Shown here piece by piece: positions 1-4,661 of a stretch of DNA of 6,705 bases (its first letter is position 1; every line of letters starts with the position of its first letter). This DNA is from Fidelibacterota bacterium (GTDB taxonomy: Bacteria > Fidelibacterota > UBA8477 > JABMPR01). The stretch is from assembly GCA_030596225.1 (NCBI GenBank), contig JAUVKO010000122.1:1-6705 (forward strand), written 5' to 3'. The translations under genes and the position numbers were made by a program. Below the pieces are notes generated by a model, which did not search any database, had not been told where the DNA came from, and saw nothing but the letters and a program-made list of their open reading frames with translations.

Positions 1-1
1 C

Positions 2-313
2 GGGTTGGCTGCCAATGACCTGGAATTGGATTTCCTGAAGATCCATCAATTGCATGTGGTGAAAGGAACGGTGCTGGCCAAACGGTATCTGGACGAACCC
101 TTCCCCCTGTTCCAGGCTGATGAATACATAGAGCTGGTGGCCGATATCCTGGAGGATCTAGATCCGGGGATCGTCATCCAGCGACTGTTTGGTGATGCAC
201 CGGATGATATTCTGGTCGCTCCCCGCTGGGGTTATAATATTCCCAAGCTGACCCACCTCATGGATCTGGAGCTTAGGCACCGGGATAGCTGGCAAGGGAA
301 ACTTTTTCATTGA
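2..313 (+). CDS. Radical SAM protein, YhcC/TIGR01212 family, C-terminal fragment (5' end outside window)
   Basis: The reading frame is open from the left edge and stops with TGA at 311-313, so only about the last 103 residues are seen and the true start lies upstream. The sequence LKIHQLHVVKGTVLAK, followed some 50 residues later by LVAPRWG, matches the C-terminal region I recall for the YhcC family (LKLHHLHIVKGS... and LLAPLW... in Escherichia coli YhcC). Members are radical SAM enzymes with an N-terminal CxxxCxxC [4Fe-4S] cluster site and a poorly defined substrate. That cluster motif is outside the window, so the catalytic part cannot be checked. The visible part has no membrane segment or signal peptide and should be cytoplasmic. 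No convincing terminator follows. The TTG at 5-7 could be read as a start, but the frame continues upstream of it and a 102-residue protein would lack the radical SAM core, so a truncated view is far more likely. Confidence 0.82.
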   Translation, partial: GLAANDLELDFLKIHQLHVVKGTVLAKRYLDEPFPLFQADEYIELVADILEDLDPGIVIQRLFGDAPDDILVAPRWGYNIPKLTHLMDLELRHRDSWQGKLFH

Positions 314-364
314 AGATTTAAAAATTAAAATTGAATATTGGGGATAAAGGTGAAGTGTGATGGT

Positions 365-407
365 GTCATGCTGAGCCCGTCGAAGCATCTTGACCCTCTT
401 GCAGAGG
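365..407. repeat. Repeat-like intergenic palindrome left of the insertion sequence
   Basis: This stretch holds two small inverted repeats. ATGCT at 368-372 pairs with AGCAT at 384-388 around a GC-rich centre containing GAGCCCGTCGA. CCTC at 395-398 pairs with GAGG at 404-407 and is followed by TTTT. The text around CTGAGCCCGTCGAAGCATC resembles short dispersed intergenic repeats seen in many bacterial genomes, but that is from memory and only one copy is visible here. The second hairpin plus T-run could act as a weak terminator for the radical SAM gene, though the 4-bp stem is short. Confidence 0.35.
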
Positions 408-410
408 TTT

Positions 411-435
411 TGAAGTTACTACATTTTGGTGGACA
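411..435 (+). repeat. Left terminal inverted repeat of the IS3-family element
   Basis: This 25-nt end matches the reverse complement of 1660-1684 at 19 of 25 positions. The outer block TGAAGTTACTAC differs at one base from its partner TGGAGTTACTAC, the inner block GTGGACA is identical, and the mismatches cluster in the A/T-rich middle. The leading TG is the usual IS3-family terminus. Confidence 0.85.
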
Positions 436-473
436 GTACGAGAAGACTTAAGTTGTCTACGGAGGTAATCAAA

Positions 474-779
474 ATGGTAACAGACAATACGAGACGACAG
501 TACACCGCTGAATTCAAACGTGAGTCAGTTGAGTTATTGCTTCGTAGTGACAAAACAGCAAGAACTATATCAGATGATTTAGGTATAAGATCTGATCTTC
601 TCGGCAAGTGGAAGAGCCAGTATCTAGCCGATAAGGAAAATGCATTTCCGGGAACAGGTCATTTACAAGATCCTGAACAAGAACAGATCAGGACGTTAGA
701 GCGCGAACTCCGCCATGTAACAGAGGAACGTGACATATTAAAAAAAGTAGTGAGCATTTTCTCAAAGGATCCCAGATGA
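474..779 (+). CDS. IS3-family transposase OrfA (helix-turn-helix, DNA-binding subunit)
   Basis: This gene encodes 101 residues. The ATG at 474 was chosen because GGAGG at 461-465 sits 8 nt upstream and because the protein then begins MVTDNTRRQYTAEFKRE, the normal N-terminus for this family. The frame is open further left, to 426, but that part overlaps the terminal repeat. Residues about 10-50 form the HTH_Tnp_1-type domain (YTAEFKRESVELL, then DDLGIRSDLLGKWK). Residues about 67-91 form a leucine-zipper-like coiled coil ending ERDILKK, used in this family for multimerisation. OrfA binds the terminal repeats and, when fused to OrfB by frameshifting, directs the transposase to them. The product alone is expected to act as a regulator. 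Its stop overlaps the OrfB start by four bases (ATGA). Confidence 0.92.
   Translation: MVTDNTRRQYTAEFKRESVELLLRSDKTARTISDDLGIRSDLLGKWKSQYLADKENAFPGTGHLQDPEQEQIRTLERELRHVTEERDILKKVVSIFSKDPR
740..746 (+). promoter_or_regulatory. Candidate programmed -1 frameshift site (A7) joining OrfA to OrfB
   Basis: Seven consecutive A residues lie in the order A AAA AAA relative to the OrfA codons (Leu-Lys-Lys), followed by GTA. Slipping back one base moves reading into the OrfB frame, which has no stop between here and the OrfB ATG at 776. That would give an OrfAB fusion of about 390 residues. A-rich slippery heptamers near the end of orfA are standard in IS3 elements. The AAAGGA at 764-769 just downstream could also serve as the ribosome binding site for separate OrfB translation. 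I did not find a clear stimulatory hairpin. Confidence 0.6.
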
Positions 780-1648
780 AGTATGAGTTCATACACCACA
801 ACCGTTCCATATTTGGTGTCGAGAAGATGTGCAGAGTATTGCGGCTTAGCCGGAGCGGTTATTATGCCTGGATAGATAGACCTGAGAGTAATCGGGATCG
901 TGAAAATCGTATTCTAGTCTTGAAGATCAGGAAGAGTCATAGACTTAGTGAAAAGATATATGGTTGCCCTCGGATCACTGATGACCTGGTTAAATGGGGA
1001 TATCCAGTTAGTCGTCCTCGTGTTGCTCGATTAATGCAGGCAAATGGTATCAGGTCAAAGATCAAACGCAAGTTCAAAGTCACCACCAACTCAGATCACA
1101 ATCTGCCCGTATCACCCAATCTGCTTGATCAGAATTTTTATGTATCAGAACCAGGACTCATTCTGGTATCTGATATCACCTATATCCGTACCAGAGAAGG
1201 TTGGCTCTACCTGACGACTATAATGGATCTCTTTCACAGGAAGATAGTGGGTTGGTCCATGAGTAACAGAATGACTGTTAAGCAAACTACTGTTGCTGCC
1301 ATGAGACAATACCTGATGAACCACAAACCTAAACCTGGAATGATCTTCCATTCTGACCGGGGCATTCAATATGCTGCTAAGGATTTCAGAGAGCTGCTCG
1401 ACAAGCATGATATTATTCAGAGTATGAGTGGTAAGGGTAACTGTTATGATAATGCTGTTGCTGAGAGTTTTTTCAAAACCTTGAAAACCGAACTGGTATA
1501 CCACGAACGCTATTGGACAAGGGCTCAGGCCAGAAACAGTATCTTTAGGTATATTGAAGTGTTCTACAACAGGATCAGAAAACATTCAGCTCTGGGATAT
1601 TTATCACCAGATCAATATTATCAACAATCAATCAAATGGGCGGCTTAG
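776..1648 (+). CDS. IS3-family transposase OrfB (DDE integrase-like catalytic subunit)
   Basis: This gene encodes 290 residues, a normal length for IS3-family OrfB. The N-terminus (MKYEFIHHN, then SRSGYYAW) and the HTH_21-like region around residues 45-100 (IYGCPRITDDLV) precede a retroviral-integrase-type core. The catalytic triad is visible as D133 in SDITYI, D194 in HSDRG and E230 in AVAESFF. The spacing between the second D and the E is 35 residues, with K237 seven residues after E, which is the classic DD(35)E signature. The C-terminus (FYNRIRKHSALGYLSPDQY) is also typical. The protein cuts and joins the element ends. It is probably made mainly as an OrfAB frameshift product, although the ATG with AAAGGA six bases upstream could allow independent initiation. 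No inactivating mutation is seen. Confidence 0.95.
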   Translation: MKYEFIHHNRSIFGVEKMCRVLRLSRSGYYAWIDRPESNRDRENRILVLKIRKSHRLSEKIYGCPRITDDLVKWGYPVSRPRVARLMQANGIRSKIKRKFKVTTNSDHNLPVSPNLLDQNFYVSEPGLILVSDITYIRTREGWLYLTTIMDLFHRKIVGWSMSNRMTVKQTTVAAMRQYLMNHKPKPGMIFHSDRGIQYAAKDFRELLDKHDIIQSMSGKGNCYDNAVAESFFKTLKTELVYHERYWTRAQARNSIFRYIEVFYNRIRKHSALGYLSPDQYYQQSIKWAA

Positions 1649-1659
1649 TCTTCTTTATG

Positions 1660-1684
1660 TGTCCACTTTTTTGTAGTAACTCCA
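1660..1684 (-). repeat. Right terminal inverted repeat of the IS3-family element
   Basis: Read on the minus strand this begins TGGAGTTACTAC and ends GTGGACA, matching the left end at 19 of 25 positions. A further inner match lies just inside both ends: AGAAGACT at 441-448 and its reverse complement at 1647-1654, the latter overlapping the orfB stop codon. Confidence 0.85.
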
Positions 1685-1705
1685 CTACGTCCTACGCGGA
1701 CTACG
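1685..1705 (-). repeat. Small hairpin element, copy 1 (minus strand)
   Basis: On the minus strand this reads CGTAG-TCC-GCGTA-GGA-CGTAG. The stem GTCC/GGAC closes a five-base loop and is framed by CGTAG on both sides. It shares this framework with the two plus-strand copies at 1804-1829 and 1845-1867. It abuts the right end of the insertion sequence. Confidence 0.4.
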
Positions 1706-1748
1706 ACCAGGCAGGCAGGCTCAGGAAGACAAGCTTCGGCAAGGCAAG

Positions 1749-1776
1749 TGGACTCAGTGTGACTCCTTGGTATAAT
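1749..1776 (+). promoter_or_regulatory. Candidate sigma-70-type promoter for the ABC exporter operon
   Basis: A perfect TATAAT lies at 1771-1776, 16 bases after TGGACT at 1749-1754 (four of six matches to TTGACA). Transcription would start near 1783, leaving a leader of about 140 bases that includes two of the small hairpins. The -10 box is centred in an imperfect palindrome (1766-1783, CTTGGTA opposite TACCCAAG), which might be an operator. If the organism uses a Bacteroidota-type promoter consensus, this match would mean less. Confidence 0.35.
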
Positions 1777-1803
1777 ACCCAAGAGCCATCATCCCGCTTG
1801 CCA

Positions 1804-1829
1804 GGGCGTAGTTCGATAAGAACGAAGAC
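1804..1829 (+). repeat. Small hairpin element, copy 2
   Basis: The element reads GGGCGTAG, then TTC-GATAA-GAA, then CGAAGAC. GTTC at 1811-1814 pairs with GAAC at 1820-1823. It matches copy 3 at 1845-1867 in both flanks while the stem bases differ in a compensated way. Confidence 0.5.
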
Positions 1830-1844
1830 TGGAGCGGCTTGTGG

Positions 1845-1867
1845 GGGCGTAGCCGTAAGGCGAAGAC
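1845..1867 (+). repeat. Small hairpin element, copy 3
   Basis: The element reads GGGCGTAG, then CC-GTAA-GG, then CGAAGAC. GCC at 1852-1854 pairs with GGC at 1859-1861 around a GTAA loop, which as RNA would be a GNRA-type tetraloop. It has the same flanks as copy 2, 41 bases upstream start to start, with a different but still paired stem. Confidence 0.5.
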
Positions 1868-1923
1868 CTAAGTCGAGGGACGAGGGACAAAGCCCTTCTG
1901 AATGCTAAACAAGGAATCATAGT

Positions 1924-2808
1924 ATGATCGAGTTGCTTGAGATCTCAAAACAGTATGATTCCATAAAAGCGGTCGATGCACTCAGTTTACAAGTGCATAG
2001 GGGTCGTATCTTTGGTTTCCTGGGGCCCAATGGGGCAGGGAAGACAACTGCCATCAGAATGCTGATGAATATCATTCATCCGGACAGTGGTTCTATCTTG
2101 TTCGATGGTTCAGAACAAAGACCGCCGGCCAATCAGATCGGTTATCTGCCTGAAGAGCGGGGACTGTATCAGAAAATATCCATTCATGAAACCCTGCTAT
2201 ACTTTGCCCATCTGCGCAATGTGAAAGATGCCGATCATAAGATCAAAACCTATTTAGACAGATTTGCTCTGGGAGATCGGCTTCAATCCAAGGTCAATGA
2301 GCTTTCCAAGGGCAATCAGCAAAAACTTCAGTTTATCAATACCATTCTGCATGACCCACAGTATGTGCTGCTGGATGAACCCTTTTCCGGGCTTGATCCG
2401 GTGAACCAGTTGCTGCTTAAAGAGATACTTGAAGAGATGAAAGCAGCCGGGAAGACAATCATTTTCAGTTCTCATCAAATGGATCAAGTGGAAAAGATCT
2501 GTGATGATGTCGCTTTGATCAATCAGGGTAAGTTGGTCATGTCCGGAAAATTAAGCGAGATCAAGAAGGCTTATGGCATAGCTCAATTGCAGATCATCCC
2601 GGAAGATCTCTCAGATCTGGAGCACAGCTTTTTTAAAGTAAACGATGCTGAGATCAGATCGGGTTCAGCATTTTTTCACTTAGACGATCATAATAAGCAA
2701 AAATTAATTGCTGAAGCAAACGCACTATTTGACCTGAGAACTGTACGTATGGCTGAACCGGGACTGGAAGATATATTTATTCAGCTTGTGAATGGGAATG
2801 CAGCATGA
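1924..2808 (+). CDS. ABC exporter ATP-binding protein (NatA/YhaQ-like, DUF4162 type)
   Basis: This 294-residue protein is a complete cytoplasmic nucleotide-binding domain. The Walker A motif GPNGAGKTT is at residues 34-42, the likely Q-loop glutamine is Q71 before IGYLPEERGLY, the signature LSKGNQQK is around residues 127-134, Walker B YVLLDEP is at 147-153, the D-loop SGLDP at 155-159, and the switch histidine is H184 (FSSH). The YLPEERGLY segment and the C-terminal tail ending AEPGLEDIFIQLV are characteristic of ATPases paired with NatB/YhaP-type ABC-2 permeases. The ATG is supported by AAGGA at 1911-1915, 8 bases upstream. The stop overlaps the permease start (ATGA at 2805-2808), so the two are translationally coupled. 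The protein powers export by its partner. The substrate is unknown: sodium, drugs and peptides are all possible in this family. Confidence 0.93.
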   Translation: MIELLEISKQYDSIKAVDALSLQVHRGRIFGFLGPNGAGKTTAIRMLMNIIHPDSGSILFDGSEQRPPANQIGYLPEERGLYQKISIHETLLYFAHLRNVKDADHKIKTYLDRFALGDRLQSKVNELSKGNQQKLQFINTILHDPQYVLLDEPFSGLDPVNQLLLKEILEEMKAAGKTIIFSSHQMDQVEKICDDVALINQGKLVMSGKLSEIKKAYGIAQLQIIPEDLSDLEHSFFKVNDAEIRSGSAFFHLDDHNKQKLIAEANALFDLRTVRMAEPGLEDIFIQLVNGNAA

Positions 2809-4037
2809 GCTTTCTCAAGATAGCCTGGTTTGAATATCGTCGTCGGATTCGTTCAAAATGGTTTATTATCGGTACCTTTGGAATGCCAATCCTAATTCTG
2901 GGGATAAGCCTGGGCACTGGTTACATGGCCGGTTCCGGAGCCGGATTGGAATCCAAAATGTTTGGCTTGATCGATGAGACTGCTTACTTCGGAAATCAGT
3001 TAGCCCTGGCTCTGGATGAACGCTATGCAGATCAGGACCAGCCACCACTTAATCTTGCTGTTGCAGAAGGTGAATTTACTGTGTTGCAGCTTCAATTCGA
3101 TGCTTTAGTGAACGAAAAGTCACTGGATGGCTATTTTGTGATTCCCGGCAATTTCAGAGAATCACCTGAGGTAAGACTTTATGCCCGCAGCAGTTCAAAT
3201 TTCAGACTGACAGAAGTCATCGAAGTTGAATTAAAGGATATTCTCATCCAGCAGAGAGTCAATGCTCTGAATTTGCCTGAGGGAACCGTGGACAAGTTGT
3301 TCTTTGATATTGCAATTGATCATTACGAAGTGGGAGCACTTGAAAAGAGCGAAACCGATGAGCTTATCGCTGATTACATCGCACCTTTTGTTTTTATGTT
3401 TCTATTGTTCCTTGGTATCTTTACCGGTGGTCAGCTATTATTAAGGGCGGTACTGGAAGAACGCTCTTCCCGGGTGATTGAAGTGCTGCTTTCAACAGTG
3501 AGTTACCATGATCTTATGGGTGGCAAGATCCTGGGGCTTGGTCTCCTGGGACTGACTCAATCCACGATCTATCTGCTGGCGGGAATATTAGTCGGGAATT
3601 ATTATGATCTTTCCCTCGTCACACCAACTATCGGGCTGCTCTATTTCGTCTATTTTATTTTGGGTTACCTGCTTTATGCGGGGATATATATAGGGGTGGG
3701 AGCCTTATTCGATTCTGAGCAGGAAGCACAGCAGGCCATTCAGATCATTACTTTCATTGCTATAATTCCCATGCTCTTATGGACCATTGTCATTGAAAAC
3801 CCGAATTCAACTCTGGTCAATATTATGAGCTATATCCCATTGGTGACACCCTTTTTCATGATGATCAAGATCGCCGTGGGAGAAACCACTATTGTCCAGG
3901 TTGTATCAACCATTGCACTGCTGATGATTAGTGTGTATGGCAGCATACGGCTGGCGGCAAAAGTGTTTCGGACAGGGATTCTGTTGTATGGAAAACGGGT
4001 CAATTTGCCGGAGATTATCCGCTGGATTCGTGCTTGA
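2805..4037 (+). CDS. ABC-2 type exporter permease (NatB/YhaP-like)
   Basis: This 410-residue inner-membrane protein has the topology of NatB-like ABC-2 permeases. One hydrophobic segment lies near residues 20-43, followed by a large, mostly hydrophilic domain at about 44-189 that is probably periplasmic. Then come about six more membrane spans, near 190-213, 242-264, 275-300, 312-331, 340-357 and 364-386. The segment EERSSRVIEVLLSTVSYHDLMGGK at 219-241, just after the second span, is the conserved cytoplasmic coupling region of this family. The N-terminus (KIAWFEYRRRIRSKWF) is also typical. It pairs with the upstream ATPase, with which it shares a 4-base overlap. The gene ends in two consecutive TGA codons (4035-4040). 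The transported substrate cannot be read from the sequence. Confidence 0.92.
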   Translation: MSFLKIAWFEYRRRIRSKWFIIGTFGMPILILGISLGTGYMAGSGAGLESKMFGLIDETAYFGNQLALALDERYADQDQPPLNLAVAEGEFTVLQLQFDALVNEKSLDGYFVIPGNFRESPEVRLYARSSSNFRLTEVIEVELKDILIQQRVNALNLPEGTVDKLFFDIAIDHYEVGALEKSETDELIADYIAPFVFMFLLFLGIFTGGQLLLRAVLEERSSRVIEVLLSTVSYHDLMGGKILGLGLLGLTQSTIYLLAGILVGNYYDLSLVTPTIGLLYFVYFILGYLLYAGIYIGVGALFDSEQEAQQAIQIITFIAIIPMLLWTIVIENPNSTLVNIMSYIPLVTPFFMMIKIAVGETTIVQVVSTIALLMISVYGSIRLAAKVFRTGILLYGKRVNLPEIIRWIRA

Positions 4038-4059
4038 TGAATTTGTGGAATTGTTGGCC

Positions 4060-4087
4060 TTGACATATATGACTTCACATTTATCTT
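4060..4087 (+). promoter_or_regulatory. Candidate promoter for the thioredoxin gene
   Basis: A perfect TTGACA at 4060-4065 is followed after 16 bases by TATCTT at 4082-4087 (four of six matches to TATAAT), placing a start near 4094, about 35 bases before the thioredoxin ATG. It lies in the 91-base gap after the permease gene, so the thioredoxin gene can be expressed apart from the exporter operon. Confidence 0.45.
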
Positions 4088-4128
4088 CTGCAGGTTTGGA
4101 AAACGAATTGAACGCTTAGGGAGAGAAA

Positions 4129-4458
4129 ATGGCTGAAAATGTGATCGAATTTACCGACGACAACTTTGATGACGAAGTTGTTAATTCTGATTTACCGGTT
4201 CTGGTAGACTTTTGGGCTGTTTGGTGTATGCCCTGTAAAATGGTTGCTCCGGTTGTTGCTGAGATTGCGAAAGACTATGAAGATAAGCTGAAGGTGGGCA
4301 AATTAGATGTCGATGGTAATCCTGCAGTCGCCCAAAAATACGGGATTCGCAGTATCCCCAGTCTATTAATATTCAACAATGGTGAAGTGGCACAGATGCT
4401 GGTTGGTGCTGTACCTAAGCCACAGATCACAGCCAAAGTGGATGCCGTCATCGGCTGA
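4129..4458 (+). CDS. trxA: Thioredoxin with WCMPC active site
   Basis: This 109-residue single-domain protein has the normal length and layout of bacterial thioredoxin: VLVDFWA leading into the redox site W32-C33-M34-P35-C36-K37, the buried aspartate D27, the IPSLL loop with the cis-proline P77, and glycines in FNNGE and LVGAVPK. No signal peptide is present, so it acts in the cytoplasm as a general dithiol reductant, normally recycled by thioredoxin reductase. The active site is WCMPC rather than the usual WCGPC, and Ser78 replaces the usual threonine after the cis-proline. Both changes lie next to the reactive disulfide and could shift redox potential or partner choice. GGAG at 4120-4123 is 5 bases before the ATG. 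A strong terminator follows the stop codon, making this probably a single-gene unit. Confidence 0.93.
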   Translation: MAENVIEFTDDNFDDEVVNSDLPVLVDFWAVWCMPCKMVAPVVAEIAKDYEDKLKVGKLDVDGNPAVAQKYGIRSIPSLLIFNNGEVAQMLVGAVPKPQITAKVDAVIG

Positions 4459-4483
4459 TCTTCTTCCGCAAAATAAATGTTAA

Positions 4484-4514
4484 AAACCGTCCTGATTGGG
4501 CGGTTTCTTTTTTT
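4484..4514 (+). terminator. Intrinsic terminator after the thioredoxin gene
   Basis: AAACCGTCC at 4484-4492 pairs with GGGCGGTTT at 4498-4506, giving nine base pairs with one G-T wobble around a five-base loop. It is followed by C and then seven T residues at 4508-4514. It lies 26 bases after the thioredoxin stop and separates that gene from the riboswitch unit. Confidence 0.9.
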
Positions 4515-4534
4515 GTCACATAAAACGATTCTGT

Positions 4535-4562
4535 GTGACCTGCTTCATCTTTTAGTTATATT
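4535..4562 (+). promoter_or_regulatory. Candidate promoter for the riboswitch and TonB receptor gene
   Basis: GTGACC at 4535-4540 (four of six matches to TTGACA) and TATATT at 4557-4562 (five of six matches to TATAAT) are 16 bases apart. The predicted start, near 4569, falls at the 5' edge of the TPP aptamer, which makes the pairing more believable. TATTAT at 4559-4564 is an alternative -10 box with an 18-base spacer. Confidence 0.45.
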
Positions 4563-4569
4563 ATCACCG

Positions 4570-4656
4570 TTGACCGGGGTGTCCGGTGACTCCCGTGGAG
4601 TCCGGGCTGAGATCAAACCCTTTGAACCTGATCTGGATAATGCCAGCGAAGGGAGC
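4570..4656 (+). ncRNA. TPP riboswitch (THI-box aptamer)
   Basis: The conserved THI-box blocks appear in order: CGGGGTG at 4575-4581, GGGCTGAGA at 4604-4612 (the pyrimidine-sensing TGAGA), ACCCTTTGAACCTGATC at 4617-4633, then CTGGATAATGCCAGCG at 4633-4648 and AAGGGA at 4649-4654. Visible helices are P2 (GGGT 4577-4580 with ACCC 4617-4620), P3 (GTCCG 4581-4585 and GACTC 4588-4592 with GAGTC 4598-4602 and CGGGC 4603-4607, with a GT bulge), P4 (CCT 4627-4629 with AGG 4650-4652) and P5 (CTGG 4633-4636 with CCAG 4643-4646). The closing P1 helix is hard to see. It binds thiamine pyrophosphate and here precedes a TonB-dependent receptor gene by only a few bases. There is no separate terminator or long expression platform between aptamer and ATG, so control is most likely at translation initiation. 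Confidence 0.96.
4650..4655 (+). promoter_or_regulatory. Ribosome binding site embedded in the riboswitch aptamer
   Basis: AGGGAG lies six bases before the ATG at 4662 and is the only good Shine-Dalgarno sequence there. Its AGGGA is also the conserved 3' strand of the TPP aptamer, with AGG pairing to CCT at 4627-4629 in P4. Ligand binding would be expected to hide this site from the ribosome. This dual use decides the start codon of the receptor gene. Confidence 0.65.
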
Positions 4657-4661
4657 TTGCC

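Larger units (their letters stand above)
411..1684 (+). mobile_element. IS3-family insertion sequence, apparently complete (about 1.27 kb)
   Basis: The element has the full IS3-family plan: TG...CA ends, imperfect 25-bp terminal inverted repeats, an upstream helix-turn-helix orfA, and a downstream DDE transposase orfB in the -1 frame overlapping by ATGA. Both reading frames are intact and all three catalytic acidic residues are present, so it could still be mobile. The orfA type, with AFPG and ERDILKK motifs, suggests the IS3 subgroup, but I cannot confirm the subgroup without a database. The ends were set by the inverted repeats. No 3-5 bp target duplication is visible: the outside bases are TTT at 408-410 and CTA at 1685-1687. 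It sits between two repeat-like spacers and interrupts no recognisable gene. Confidence 0.9.
1685..1923. other. Non-coding spacer between the insertion sequence and the ABC operon
   Basis: No credible gene is seen in these 239 bases. An open frame at 1636-1908 begins inside orfB and translates to low-complexity, arginine-rich sequence with no family resemblance, so I treat it as spurious. The spacer holds three related hairpin elements (1685-1705, 1804-1829, 1845-1867), an AGGC tandem at 1708-1720, a perfect tandem of GAGGGAC at 1875-1888, and a candidate promoter at 1749-1776. Its GC-rich, repeat-laden text differs from the adjoining genes and suggests a site where dispersed repeats accumulate. 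Confidence 0.6.

Noticed and set aside
314..345. A/T-rich stretch after the radical SAM gene as an intrinsic terminator
   Set aside because: No GC-containing stem precedes the A/T run.
426..473. An upstream in-frame extension of orfA starting with ATG-like codon at 426
   Set aside because: It lies within the terminal inverted repeat, and the ATG at 474 has a much better ribosome site and the family-typical N-terminus.
1145..1585. A 146-codon minus-strand open frame
   Set aside because: It is antisense to the catalytic core of orfB and shows no family resemblance.
1875..1888. Tandem GAGGGAC copies as ribosome binding sites
   Set aside because: They are too far from the ATG at 1924, which already has AAGGA eight bases upstream; they look like spacer repeats.
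1636..1908. A 90-codon open frame running from the end of orfB through the spacer
   Set aside because: It begins inside orfB, crosses the insertion-sequence end and the hairpin repeats, has no ribosome site, and its arginine- and serine-rich translation resembles no protein family.
4588..4655. Pairing of CTCCC (4590-4594) in P3 with the GGGAG ribosome site as an alternative switch structure
   Set aside because: It would require breaking the stable P3 hairpin and would hide the ribosome site in the ligand-free state, opposite to the expected logic; five base pairs can occur by chance.
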